Origin: Pseudocercospora fijiensis CIRAD86 | Lineage: Eukaryota; Ascomycota; Dothideomycetes; Mycosphaerellales; Mycosphaerellaceae | NCBI RefSeq assembly: GCF_000340215.1 | Contig: NW_006921533.1 | Location: 6,820,500-6,884,499 of the forward strand | Length of the DNA stretch: 64,000 nt | Reading direction: 5' to 3' | Shown: positions 11,438 to 20,729 of the stretch, one piece after another | Layout of the letters: each line of letters starts with the position of its first letter | Position numbering within the stretch: the stretch's first letter is position 1 | Notes under the pieces: model-generated | Databases searched by the model: none | Told to the model about the DNA's origin: nothing | Seen by the model: only the letters and a program-made list of their open reading frames with translations | Program-made: the position numbers and the translations under genes

Positions 11438-11947
11438 CTACTCACAAACATCCTCCGGATACCCCACCCCAAACCTCTCCTTAAACGACACATCAACCCC
11501 TTCCCCCTCCTCAAACCCACAAACCACACTCCCCTCCCCCCCTCTCACACACCCATACCCCTCCTCCCCCTCCCTCAAACTGATCGTCGCATTATTGATC
11601 ACCGAATTCTTATAAACATAATACTCCAACACTTCCAACTCAAACTCCCCGGCATGTTTGTAGGAATCTGGACGGATTCGGAAGAAGTAGGGGTAGCCGG
11701 AATCGCTGCATTCGGTGAGGCAGGTGGGTGGGGTGGTGGACCAGGTGAGGTTGCAGTGCCGGGATGCGGAGCCGCCTTGTTCGTAGACTGCGTTTGGGTT
11801 GGAGATGGTGAAGTTTAAGGCGTGGGTTGTGGGGGTGGTGGTGGTGTGGAAGGGGGAGAGGTGGAAGTAGAGGGCTGCTGCTGTGGTGGAGGGGGCGAGG
11901 AGGAGGGCGAGGAGTTTTGAGGAGGAGGAGGAGGAGGAGGAGAACAT
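11438..11947 (-). CDS. small secreted cysteine-containing protein (AA1-like candidate)
   Basis: A single exon of 169 aa. The N-terminus has a poly-Ser start and a hydrophobic core (KLLALLLAPSTTAAALYF), a likely signal peptide cleaved near residue 25-35. The mature part has six cysteines at 65, 76, 80, 133, 143 and 168, an even number suited to disulfides, and Asn-X-Thr sites (NFT, NLT, NAT). The layout (FTISNPN, then C..TW..., C...C, a Phe-rich strand block, C......C) resembles fungal AA1-like (Alt a 1-type beta-barrel) secreted proteins, but this is pattern resemblance only. Such proteins are often candidate effectors in plant-associated fungi. The coding strand is pyrimidine-poor and the plus-strand mirror frame is a shadow. 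Confidence 0.72.
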   Translation of the reverse strand: MFSSSSSSSSKLLALLLAPSTTAAALYFHLSPFHTTTTPTTHALNFTISNPNAVYEQGGSASRHCNLTWSTTPPTCLTECSDSGYPYFFRIRPDSYKHAGEFELEVLEYYVYKNSVINNATISLREGEEGYGCVRGGEGSVVCGFEEGEGVDVSFKERFGVGYPEDVCE

Positions 11948-12424
11948 CTGTTTTGGAGTTGTGGTTGGAGGTGTGGGTGGTTGATGCTGGAATGGTTGTG
12001 TTGTGTTTTATAGCCATGAGCATGCTTGCCACTATTCGATCGCTACCGCCTTTTCTGCTACTATGACTTCTTTCATCAATGCCAAGCGGAATTGTGGGTT
12101 GGTGGTAGCACGAGCTGAGAATACGAGTCTCGCCACATCGCCGGGGTTACACAGGCGCCGTCAGCCATCCGGTTCAGTCCTGGCTGCAAATATGTAGAAT
12201 AGCTCAAGTGATTGTGACTGTCAGTAATCGGCATTATTTGTGGCAGTGGGAGGAGGTTTACATTTGCGTGGATTTCTAGTTTTCCTACCTTAGTCACGCG
12301 CTATTGGCAATGCACTTCCTCGCCATTGGTGGAGTCAATGCTGTGCTGAGAGATTTCCAGTATGTAGAGAACTAACACCTACACCCCCCCCCCCCCCTCT
12401 TCTTAGCACAGTACAATACCATCA
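11948..12424. other. intergenic with C14 homopolymer
   Basis: No gene is seen. A run of 14 C lies at 12,384-12,397, just past the stop codon side of the epoxide hydrolase locus. The remainder is presumably the promoter of the secreted-protein gene. Confidence 0.5.
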
Positions 12425-13661
12425 TCAATCCCACCACCTCCCAACCACCTCCCCAACATCCTCCACGATCCCTCTCGGATCCTCTAAACACGCAAAATGT
12501 CCCACCTCATCACGTTCCCTATACCAAACCAAATTCCCCGTTTTCTCCACCGCACGCCGAAAATTCGGGGCCGTATCATATCCCATACTCGTATATCCAA
12601 AAGGACAACGAATGAAATTTTCTTTTTGGATGCAGTATGAGGCGAATTGGTCGTGGCGGGGGTTGGAGTAGTAGATTAATGCGCTTGTGCTGATGCAGCG
12701 CGTGTGGAAGTAGAGAGAGACGGTGGTGAGGATGTGGTTGAGCCAGTGCGGGGAGAAGTGGGTGTTGGAGGAGGAGGCTTCTTCGTACTGGAGACATGGT
12801 GTTAGTTTGAGGAGGATGGGATGGGGTGAGGTATGTCTCACTTACTTTTTCTCCAATAAATGTCATCAAACCCACAGGATTATCTTCCAACATCCAACCC
12901 AAACTCTGCGGTCGAGTTCTCATCAACACAGCATAACCCACATGTTCCGTCCTCCAATTCTCTCCTTTCGCCTTCACTCTCTTCTCCCTTTCCGTCAATT
13001 CCGTCCTTTCCTCTTCTTCCGGTGACAAAGCTCCCGGACACCAATTCAAATGCATAACCCTACACCTCTCAAAATACTGCGCTCCTAATTCCCTCGCCAC
13101 CATAGCCCCCCAATCTCCCGCTTGAACGCAATACTTCGAATACCCTAACCTCTGCATCAAAACATCAAAAATCCTCGCCGTATCTTTCACACTCCAATTT
13201 TTTACATTTCGGCGCAGAACTCCAGCAGAAACCTGGTAGTGAAGGTACCACACAATCAAACCCAGCTCCATTGAGCGGTTTGATCACGTCACGAAATTCA
13301 TAAAACGAACCCGGCCATCCATGTATCAACAATATCGGTATCGATCCCTCATTCTTCGCTGTCGTAGGAAGCTTACATTTCTGATCGATAAAATGTAATC
13401 TCCAACGTTTCAATTTCCGTGGTCCAGTGATGGAATTGTGCGATTTTTTGCTTCGGCTGCGGACCAGGAGAATTTTTGGAGCCAGTGGTCGTAGAGACGT
13501 TTTGCGAATTTTGTGGTTATGCCGTAGTCGGAGCCGGAGTTTGGGAGGATGTCGGATTGTGGGATTCGTACGTCTCGGAGTTTTGTGTGCAGGCGTTCGA
13601 CTTCGCGGATGTCGATGTGGGGCTTGAAAGGGTGGATTTCCACTGATGAGGAGGATGGCAT
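12425..13661 (-). pseudogene. epoxide hydrolase (alpha/beta hydrolase, EHN type), frameshifted
   Basis: This is a clear microsomal-type epoxide hydrolase homologue. The N-terminal EHN region begins MPSSSSVEIHPFKPHIDI (start at 13661), followed by oxyanion-hole HGWPGS, PSLPGF, nucleophile-elbow AGDWG (Asp nucleophile), and the C-terminal catalytic-His motif GHFACLEDP. One good intron lies at 12,788-12,845 (GTAAGT, CTAAC branch, CCAG). Exon 1 is broken by three single-base insertions relative to the family frame: in a T6/A6 run at 13,444-13,449, near 13,391-13,400, and in another T6/A6 run at 13,198-13,203. Each shift moves the reading between frames that all carry family sequence, so no single frame encodes the enzyme. 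Family members hydrate epoxides to diols. Either this copy is a young pseudogene or the assembly has homopolymer errors here. Confidence 0.8.
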
Positions 13662-14234
13662 GGTTTGCGCTGAGATTTTTTCTTGAGATTTGGTGAGGGT
13701 GTGGGGAGGTTGGATCTTGGGGATCAGGGTTCGTTTGAGCTGGTGCAATCGAGGATAGTGGAGTGAATTCGTAGGGAAGTGTTTTTGTCTCGGGTGTGTC
13801 CTGCTCGTCAGATCTAGCAGTTCTGTGTTCCTCGTACAGAAGCGGCCATGTCATGATTCGAATTGTTGACTGGCGCGTGATGCTTTATCGGAAGCTCAAG
13901 CTCAAGATTCACTTCCGATTCCGTCTCCGTCAATATGTGAGGAGTAACATCCACGTACGTGATTGATGATGTAGGTGCTGCGATGCGTGATTTGAAGTGT
14001 GAGTAGACGACCAGCGCGTTACATGATATTAGTTAGTTAGGTATTCAAGACATCTGTACAGTAGCCAACAACAGCGAATTCTCCAAATTCCAGAATGCGA
14101 CTCCGAAATGCCGCTTTATGCTCTATAGTTTTTGCTGTGAGCGCGTCCTATCTGAGCCTTTCAAAGGCCGCCTGCGCTATGCATCCAAAATTCCCAGATC
14201 AAGACAGCGAATGGTATGTGCGGAGCGAAAGCGT
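13662..14234. other. intergenic, no gene seen
   Basis: This lies upstream of the epoxide hydrolase locus and downstream of SED5, both on the minus strand. Frames are short and have no resemblance to known families. Confidence 0.5.
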
Positions 14235-15293
14235 TTATCCTGCAATCAGAACCCACAACAAAAAGAAAATCATGAGCACTCCGAACATCTTGGCAATCAA
14301 CCACCTGTTGCCTTGTACGCGGCTCCAGTATTTCATGAGTTCTCGTTGCGCACCTTCGACATTGTCGACCACGTCATCGGTATTCGCATCGATTCGTTGG
14401 ATCTGTTCCGCTTGCTCGCTGACCATTTGCGCAAGCTGGCCGAAAATACCGCCGAGTTCGTTGATTGTGCGCTCAATCGCTTCTATAGCCTGACCGCGCT
14501 CTTGCAGATATGCGCTGGAGGTTGAGCCTTCTTCCATGATCTGAAGCTGAGACTGGTTCATGTGCATGGGCGCACCAGTGCCAGAATATAGAGCCGAGGA
14601 GCTGCTGGGTTCCAAGCTGAGAACATCGGCTCCAGTGGAGTATGGTCCAGATTGAGCAGGTTTGGGGCTTCTGCCACGTGAAGGTGTCTGATATAAGGGA
14701 GAATCGGTTCGTCCCGGATCTAGTCTCTCGGCATGTGTTTGTCGCGACACGTCTCCCACGAAATTCTCCTGCCTTTGCCTCGATGCTTGGATGTTTTGCG
14801 TCCTGACTTCGAGCACCTCTTTAAAGCTGGCCGTGACATCCGCCAGTCTGCCCTGAAGCAGCACGGTCACGTTCTTGTTGTGCTCTCCCTCTTGCGTCGC
14901 CACACCAGTGGCCTGCGCATTCATGGCTTTTTGCGACTGCTGCAATTGCTGAATTTGGTGATTGAGGCCCGCAAGGTCTTGCTTAATGACGAAGGTCAAT
15001 TCCGCGATTTCCACAGGCCGGTCGTCGAAGAGTGACTTCTTCCGCGCCAGTTCCCCTAATCTCTGAAGTTTGCCCATTGTCGCGCTGATGCCTCTACCAA
15101 TGCCCGCGGCACTGCGCGCAAACTCGGACCGCTGTTTTCGCGTAGGTGGTGTCGCGGTGCCATTCTGGTGTGGCAAGAGTGGTTGCGACTGAGCGCCTCC
15201 TGCTTTGCGTTGGCGCGCGAGTGATTTCTGAGCTTGGGTGAGGATGGAGCGGAATTCGGGCGTGCGGTCTTGGATGGAAGAGTGTGTCGCCAT
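14235..15293 (-). CDS. SED5: syntaxin Sed5, ER-Golgi Qa-SNARE
   Basis: A single exon of 352 aa. The N-terminal peptide MATHSSIQDRTPEFRSIL matches the Sed5/syntaxin-5 start that binds Sly1, which is why I take the ATG at 15293 and not the one at 15320. An Habc-type helical domain follows (about residues 55-180, including LAGLNHQIQQLQQSQ), then a linker, a t-SNARE motif at about 263-325 with the Q-layer in SEQAEQIQRIDANTDDV, and a C-terminal tail anchor (WLIAKMFGVLMIFFLLWVL). Sed5 is the Golgi t-SNARE that receives ER-derived vesicles and works in intra-Golgi retrograde transport. Length and architecture are typical. The neighbouring gene on the right is divergent, so the 0.9-kb spacer probably holds both promoters. 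Confidence 0.93.
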   Translation of the reverse strand: MATHSSIQDRTPEFRSILTQAQKSLARQRKAGGAQSQPLLPHQNGTATPPTRKQRSEFARSAAGIGRGISATMGKLQRLGELARKKSLFDDRPVEIAELTFVIKQDLAGLNHQIQQLQQSQKAMNAQATGVATQEGEHNKNVTVLLQGRLADVTASFKEVLEVRTQNIQASRQRQENFVGDVSRQTHAERLDPGRTDSPLYQTPSRGRSPKPAQSGPYSTGADVLSLEPSSSSALYSGTGAPMHMNQSQLQIMEEGSTSSAYLQERGQAIEAIERTINELGGIFGQLAQMVSEQAEQIQRIDANTDDVVDNVEGAQRELMKYWSRVQGNRWLIAKMFGVLMIFFLLWVLIAG

Positions 15294-16163
15294 GGTGAGC
15301 ATGTTTCTCGGCGGAGTCAATCAGGAATATGCAGAAGAAAGTGTGAGACTTTTTTGGTGGAAGGTGGTCGGTGTTCTGGAGGTGGTGGTGGCCAGGAGGC
15401 CGAGGGCGACGTGTGTGCGGACTGGCGCGATGTATGGAAGTGTGAGGGTATTCGGGGTTCGACGGTGGTGAATGTGGTGAATGCCTCGTCCTCGAGTCTG
15501 ACAGGTGTTTTCTATCTCTGTTGTCTGTCGAGAAGGGTTGCGGGAGTAGACAAGTTCGCATGCAGGCAGGGCAAGCCAGACGGGGAGGCCAGTCGGCTTC
15601 TATTCTGGAACGTTGCGACTTCGAGCCTTCAAGGGCGCCGAACGGAAGCAAGGATTAATACGATTGCCTGGTCATCCAATATCTAGACAAAGGAGACCGC
15701 ACCGTCAACTACGTACAGAAGTCGGACTGTCGATGTATGCATTCAATATCATCGCGTTGCTGATCCCTGCTGCGTCAGCGTGGATTCGTGGCCGTGCGCC
15801 ATGGGCACCAACTCTTCCAACATTCGTGTACACTCTACCTTACTCTATAGTACCCTCCATCTACGCCACACTCTCCTTCTCGCAACCACTTCCTCTATGA
15901 TGATATCTAATTCCTAGCTCAAGCTTGCTTTGCGCCCAGTGTCACCAGTGAAACAGACGGCCGCACCACACCTTCGCACTTCTCAGCCTTCGCACGACCC
16001 ATCCTCAGCCTGCCTTACCTTGCCCGACGTCCAGTATTACTGCGCGTCCGCCGTTCGCGCTGCACCACTCCACGCATACCATGTCCTTCTCGTGACCACC
16101 CCCTGATCTGTAATTGCGGGCGCTCGTGGACGAGAAATCAGGCGGAGCATCGCGTCGACAGAC
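15294..16163. promoter_or_regulatory. divergent promoter region between SED5 and the large gene
   Basis: An 870-bp spacer separates the start codons of two divergent genes. It holds CT-rich stretches and no supported coding frame. I identify no specific binding site. Confidence 0.4.
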
Positions 16164-19100
16164 ATGGCCCAGAACAACACGCCAACCACGCCCGCCGGCC
16201 CCATATCCTTCAAGACCAATGTCAATCGTCACAAGACGCAGAAATGGGTGAACGCGGCCAAGAACACTTATGATGGCGACGACTGGGCTGGCTATGATCC
16301 CTACGATGAATATGCATACGAAGAGGAGAGACCGCCGATGCCGATGAGTGCGAGCCAGCTGCCATCGCAGTCACCTGTAGCGCAGCCACCCTCGCAGCAC
16401 TTTCGTCGCGCCCCTCCGCAACAGCCTTTGTCGCGAGTGAGGACGCGAAGCTTCGATCAGGGCGATGATGGCACGCGTAGCGTGTCTGCTCCATTTCCAG
16501 CTTACAGCGAGAGGAGTGAAGGTCCAGCTTCAGCTGCTAGTGGCCGCAGGCGCAGCAATGATATGCCGCGAAGTAGATCAAGGCCGCGCGACTTCACAAA
16601 CCCCGACCAAGTACCTCCGCCTCTCAGTACGCAGCCGATGCCGCGAGGTGCGCCACCTCCAACTCAATGGTTTCCTCCACGCAAGAGCAGTCTCAGCACT
16701 GGGTCAGACTACGATTCTCAGGCACAGGCGGCTGAGGCACGAGCCATTGCTGAGGGTCTGACTAATCCTGGTGTGAATACCGGTGCCGCAAACACGGAGA
16801 AGCCTCTGCCATTCATCAGGCCTAGCGACATCTACAAGCGAATCCCAGAAGAGATGAAAAGGCAGAGTGAAGAGGGCTCGCGCCCCAGCCTGGACAGTCT
16901 GCAGAGGGTCAAAAGTGGCGAGCAGTCAACGTTGACTCCGGTTCAAGAGGCGAGAGAGAGCAGGCTCTTTCCAGACGCCTCCACAGTTGCCCAGCCTTCC
17001 TCCAATGTCGCGGCAAGTCAGGACCCGCCAAGCACACAATCTGCCACGAGCACTACTCCTCCAGTCCGAGAGACCAGCCCGACACTGCCATTAGTATCAC
17101 GGGTCTCGGGCTTTGGTGACGACATGTTCTCTCCGAAAGTGCAAGCCTCTGAGGCAACGCCCACTTCTTCTCAGCCGTCAGGACCGACACCCAACCCATC
17201 CAGCATCGACAGGACTGCGACTACGTTCAGCTCGCTCCAAACCACACCCACAACGACTCGACCCAGCCCAGGTCATGACCCGGCTGCAGAGATCCTCGCC
17301 GAGCGACAACAGCAGACGGCAGAGACCGATCTGCAGCACAATCCATCGGTGGGCTTTCGATCTGCTGTACACCAGGCTTTTGACGAGCCCGCTCTATCTC
17401 GCGACAGCTCACAGTCGCAGTCTGGCTCGGGCAGTGGTGTGAGTAGGAGTGACACTACATCTACTGCTGGCATCAGCCCGATCATGAGCCACATGCCCAC
17501 TTCTGCTTTCCCACCCATCGCAGAGGAAACTGCGCCAAGCTCGATGAATGCACGACCTGCTTCCGGCTCGACACTCACGGGCACTCACAAGATTGCGCGG
17601 AAGCCGTCGCCCGCCCACAGCAGGAATGCGAGCGCCGATCATGGTATGCCAGCGGGTTTTGAACCAGGCTATCGCAGAAGTCTCGATCCTCCTTCTAATG
17701 GTACCTCGCCAGCTCGCACACCAGCCTTGGAGAGTACTGCAGAGGAACGGCTCGGCACACCCTTATCAGCCGTCGTTGCCGAACACCAGGCACCCGATGT
17801 CTCCGATCAAGGTGCCGAGATTCCTGAACCTAATTTACACCCTGCGGAGACATCCGCCAGCGAGGTCGCGCCTCTTGCCTCCACACCTCTACCGACCCCA
17901 GGACGAGGGAGGAGCGGTACAGACTACAGCATGCGAGAAGCTGATCTTGCTGCGCGAATCAATTCGTCGCCAGAGAAGGATGCACGCCTTGGTCACGCCG
18001 CAAAGAACAGCCAAGACTTGTTCTTGCAGACGCATAACGTGCAGACTCCTACATCGCCTCTTACACCGACCTTGACTGGAGGCGTTGGTAGTAGGGCCGA
18101 CTCACCCGCGAAAGGACGCGTACGCGAAATAGCAGATCGTTACGAAAAGTCCAGCAGGCGCAACTCAGCTGCAAGTATCGGCAGTTCACAGAGCTCATGG
18201 AGTCGCTTTGGCGATGATGAAGAGCCGCCGAAGCCGAAGAGAGCCGGGACCAGTCAGAGCAACCTCGCAAACGAGGTGCGCCCGGAGGCAGAAAGCAGCA
18301 CTCTGGGTGGACTCGCTCCGGCACGACCTGAAATTGGCAGAGAAGAGTCTTTCAAGCCTGATTTACCTGGCGCATGGCAGAGCGAGGCGCCTACTCCAGC
18401 AGTCGAGGGTCCTCCTCCTCCTGCGCCTCCTTCGACCTTGAATACAGACCGGCCACATCTTACCCGCTCCGAGACGCCGGTCGACCTGACGCCTACGACA
18501 AAAAAGTATCAGCTGCAAGGCAGTACTAGTCCTGAGCGAAGTCCAGTTGACGTATTGAAAGATGCTGGAGACGCTCTCGCTGCGTCCATCGTGTCAACGC
18601 ATGGTGTTGGCCATCAGACTCGCGACTTCGCATCGAAAGAGCCACCTGCACCCGTCGAGCAACCAGAACTTGCCCCCAGACAGATGACTGGCCAGCTTGC
18701 GCCGCCACTTCTACGACACGAGACCGATCAAAGCAGCGATCCGCCCGCCAGCGTCGCCTCGTCTTTTGCGCCTACGCCTCAGCCAGCCAGCGGCAGCGGC
18801 GAGAGAGGCGTGCAGCCCGAAAACGCAGGCTACTTCAACACTGTAGCACCACTGCGAGTACGGAGCAGAGACCCTTCGCCTGAGCATCATGACAGCCTCT
18901 CATCTACCAGTGCTGCACCTGCGCATCTATCGCAGTTCTCCGATGATTCGGCGGCAACCGAGCGGGACAGCGATCGACTGCATCAGGAGATAGTGACGAG
19001 CCTTCAAGGTACCTCTGAAGGCATTGACCGCGATCAAGATGCTCTTGATGCACCGGAGAACGAGCGTCGCCTCGAGCAAGGGAAGGATGCTTTGCCTGCT

Positions 19101-20333
19101 GCAGAAATAGCTGGTGTCGGTGCGGCGGCCCTCACTGCTGGTGCTGGCCTTCAATCCACCTCGTCTCGCCGACCAGGACTCCTAGACACTCGCTTCAGCT
19201 GGGAGAACAGAGAGCCACAACGACACAGCGGAAGCTTTCTTGCTGCAAAGAAGGTTGAAGAGGAGCCAAAGAGTCCAGAGATCTATCCAGAAGCTGCGTA
19301 TGAACGTCCACGAAGCAAGCAGCTTCACGTCATGAATGCTGAAGATGGCGATGTGTCACCAGACACGCCCATGAACGAGATTACTCCCACGACTGATACC
19401 CTTGGAGTGCCCCAACCACGAAGGCCTGAGGCCGCCGAAGCTGAGGCTGAAATCACAAGATCCTTGTCTCAGCGTATACGGGGATTGAAGAGCCCTGATG
19501 GACTGGTCAGCCCGATCATGAAGAGCCAAGAGCATTTGCTGCCAGATACTACTATTGGACCGAGTAGCCCATCGCAGTCCTTGCGCGAGATCGCGCCCAG
19601 TCCAGTCTCGAACGACGATACCTCTGCCCGCATACCATCATATTATGCGGGTGCTACTGACGATGTCCCAGCAGCGCCGGAGAAAGATCAAGTTACCACG
19701 ACTGCGATCCAAAATCAGCCCGCAGCCTCTCCATCGAGACCCAGGACCGCTCCCGGGGCCGTCAATATTCCACCATTCCGCAACATTCTTGCATTGAAGA
19801 CGGCTGATGAGCGCATTAAGACCTATAACGAGACTCGAGGCACTTTTGCAAACATGGATACGGGATTGTCAGACTGGCTCATAGCGATGACCCACAAGCA
19901 TCCCGACGTTAGTGTCACTGCCGCTCAAGGTAAACCACCACCACTTCAGACACAACTCAGCCCCAGTGGCACAAACACGTGGAAGAGAGGACACCGTGCG
20001 AGCCCCTCGCTGGCCGGGTTCAAACAGCGATTTGCTTCCGGATCATCCGCACAGGCCGATCAACAAGGTCGTAGCACTTCGTTCGGCTCGGGAGCTCAGA
20101 CCGGCTTGGATCCAAGCGACACAGCCAACAAACCCTCTGGTAGTGGTGCTCCTCGCATAGACATGGATCGCGTCCAGGAGCAGATGCAACAGCGTGGCAA
20201 GGAATTCATGAAGAGCGCCAGCGTGTTTGGCGGCAAGACAGCCTCGGGGGCCAAAGGTCTTCTGGCCAAGGGAAGGTCGAAGTGGGGAGGAGGGGGCGGC
20301 TCTGTTCGAAAGACTGGCGGTGGTGAGGTATGA
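16164..20333 (+). CDS. giant disordered fungal protein, first long exon (or 1,389-aa protein)
   Basis: An open frame of 1,389 codons. The N-terminal signature is conserved-looking (PISFKTNVNRHKTQKWV then YDGDDWAGYDPYDEY, residues 13-52), a motif I recall at the start of large fungal proteins of unknown function. It is followed by about 1,100 residues of Ser/Pro/Thr-rich disorder. Near the end is a folded-looking block (FRNILALKTADERIKTYNE, then FANMDTGLSDWLIAMTHKHP, about 1210-1255), then a basic Gly-rich tail (SGAKGLLAKGRSKWGGGG). The last codons are GAG-GTA-TGA, and GTATGA can also be a splice donor at 20328. Splicing from 20327 to the acceptor at 20729/20730 would join this in phase to the next long frame, giving a 3,091-aa product. 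Without splicing it ends at 20333. Function is unknown; a scaffold role is only a guess. Confidence 0.8.
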   Translation: MAQNNTPTTPAGPISFKTNVNRHKTQKWVNAAKNTYDGDDWAGYDPYDEYAYEEERPPMPMSASQLPSQSPVAQPPSQHFRRAPPQQPLSRVRTRSFDQGDDGTRSVSAPFPAYSERSEGPASAASGRRRSNDMPRSRSRPRDFTNPDQVPPPLSTQPMPRGAPPPTQWFPPRKSSLSTGSDYDSQAQAAEARAIAEGLTNPGVNTGAANTEKPLPFIRPSDIYKRIPEEMKRQSEEGSRPSLDSLQRVKSGEQSTLTPVQEARESRLFPDASTVAQPSSNVAASQDPPSTQSATSTTPPVRETSPTLPLVSRVSGFGDDMFSPKVQASEATPTSSQPSGPTPNPSSIDRTATTFSSLQTTPTTTRPSPGHDPAAEILAERQQQTAETDLQHNPSVGFRSAVHQAFDEPALSRDSSQSQSGSGSGVSRSDTTSTAGISPIMSHMPTSAFPPIAEETAPSSMNARPASGSTLTGTHKIARKPSPAHSRNASADHGMPAGFEPGYRRSLDPPSNGTSPARTPALESTAEERLGTPLSAVVAEHQAPDVSDQGAEIPEPNLHPAETSASEVAPLASTPLPTPGRGRSGTDYSMREADLAARINSSPEKDARLGHAAKNSQDLFLQTHNVQTPTSPLTPTLTGGVGSRADSPAKGRVREIADRYEKSSRRNSAASIGSSQSSWSRFGDDEEPPKPKRAGTSQSNLANEVRPEAESSTLGGLAPARPEIGREESFKPDLPGAWQSEAPTPAVEGPPPPAPPSTLNTDRPHLTRSETPVDLTPTTKKYQLQGSTSPERSPVDVLKDAGDALAASIVSTHGVGHQTRDFASKEPPAPVEQPELAPRQMTGQLAPPLLRHETDQSSDPPASVASSFAPTPQPASGSGERGVQPENAGYFNTVAPLRVRSRDPSPEHHDSLSSTSAAPAHLSQFSDDSAATERDSDRLHQEIVTSLQGTSEGIDRDQDALDAPENERRLEQGKDALPAAEIAGVGAAALTAGAGLQSTSSRRPGLLDTRFSWENREPQRHSGSFLAAKKVEEEPKSPEIYPEAAYERPRSKQLHVMNAEDGDVSPDTPMNEITPTTDTLGVPQPRRPEAAEAEAEITRSLSQRIRGLKSPDGLVSPIMKSQEHLLPDTTIGPSSPSQSLREIAPSPVSNDDTSARIPSYYAGATDDVPAAPEKDQVTTTAIQNQPAASPSRPRTAPGAVNIPPFRNILALKTADERIKTYNETRGTFANMDTGLSDWLIAMTHKHPDVSVTAAQGKPPPLQTQLSPSGTNTWKRGHRASPSLAGFKQRFASGSSAQADQQGRSTSFGSGAQTGLDPSDTANKPSGSGAPRIDMDRVQEQMQQRGKEFMKSASVFGGKTASGAKGLLAKGRSKWGGGGGSVRKTGGGEV

Positions 20334-20729
20334 TTGCTTTTTTCTTACGACTCTCTGGCACTCAAGTCTCGGCTTCACTTCACTTCGCTTCCTTGATCAT
20401 TTGGCGTTTCATTGCTTTTGTATTGTGACTGAGAGTTTCATGCTCCAGGTTTGAACGGCACTGGAGATGGATATCCCACCGCACATCTAGTTTTCGAGCT
20501 CTTCGATGTGGAGTTCCGATGCCCCTGTTGGATCGGCACATCTGCGGCGGAGCGAAAGCGCAAAGAAGGAACAAAGCCTGGTTGAGGCTCATTCCCCTGG
20601 CTTATACTAGTTGTATACATTCCAGATTCTTTGGCTGCCATCGACACAGTTTCACTTCCTCCCTTCAACACCCCAACATACATCCTCTACTGAGTCAAGA
20701 GGACGCATGCTTACGGTAAGTCGTTATAG

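Noticed and set aside
11222..11818. 198-codon plus-strand frame
   Set aside because: A mirror of the secreted-protein gene on the minus strand; Pro/Leu-rich because it is antisense to Glu/Gly-rich codons.
20519..20719. Short frame as a separate first exon for the second giant frame
   Set aside because: Its possible donor (GTATAC near 20,600) would join out of phase with the exon starting at 20,730.
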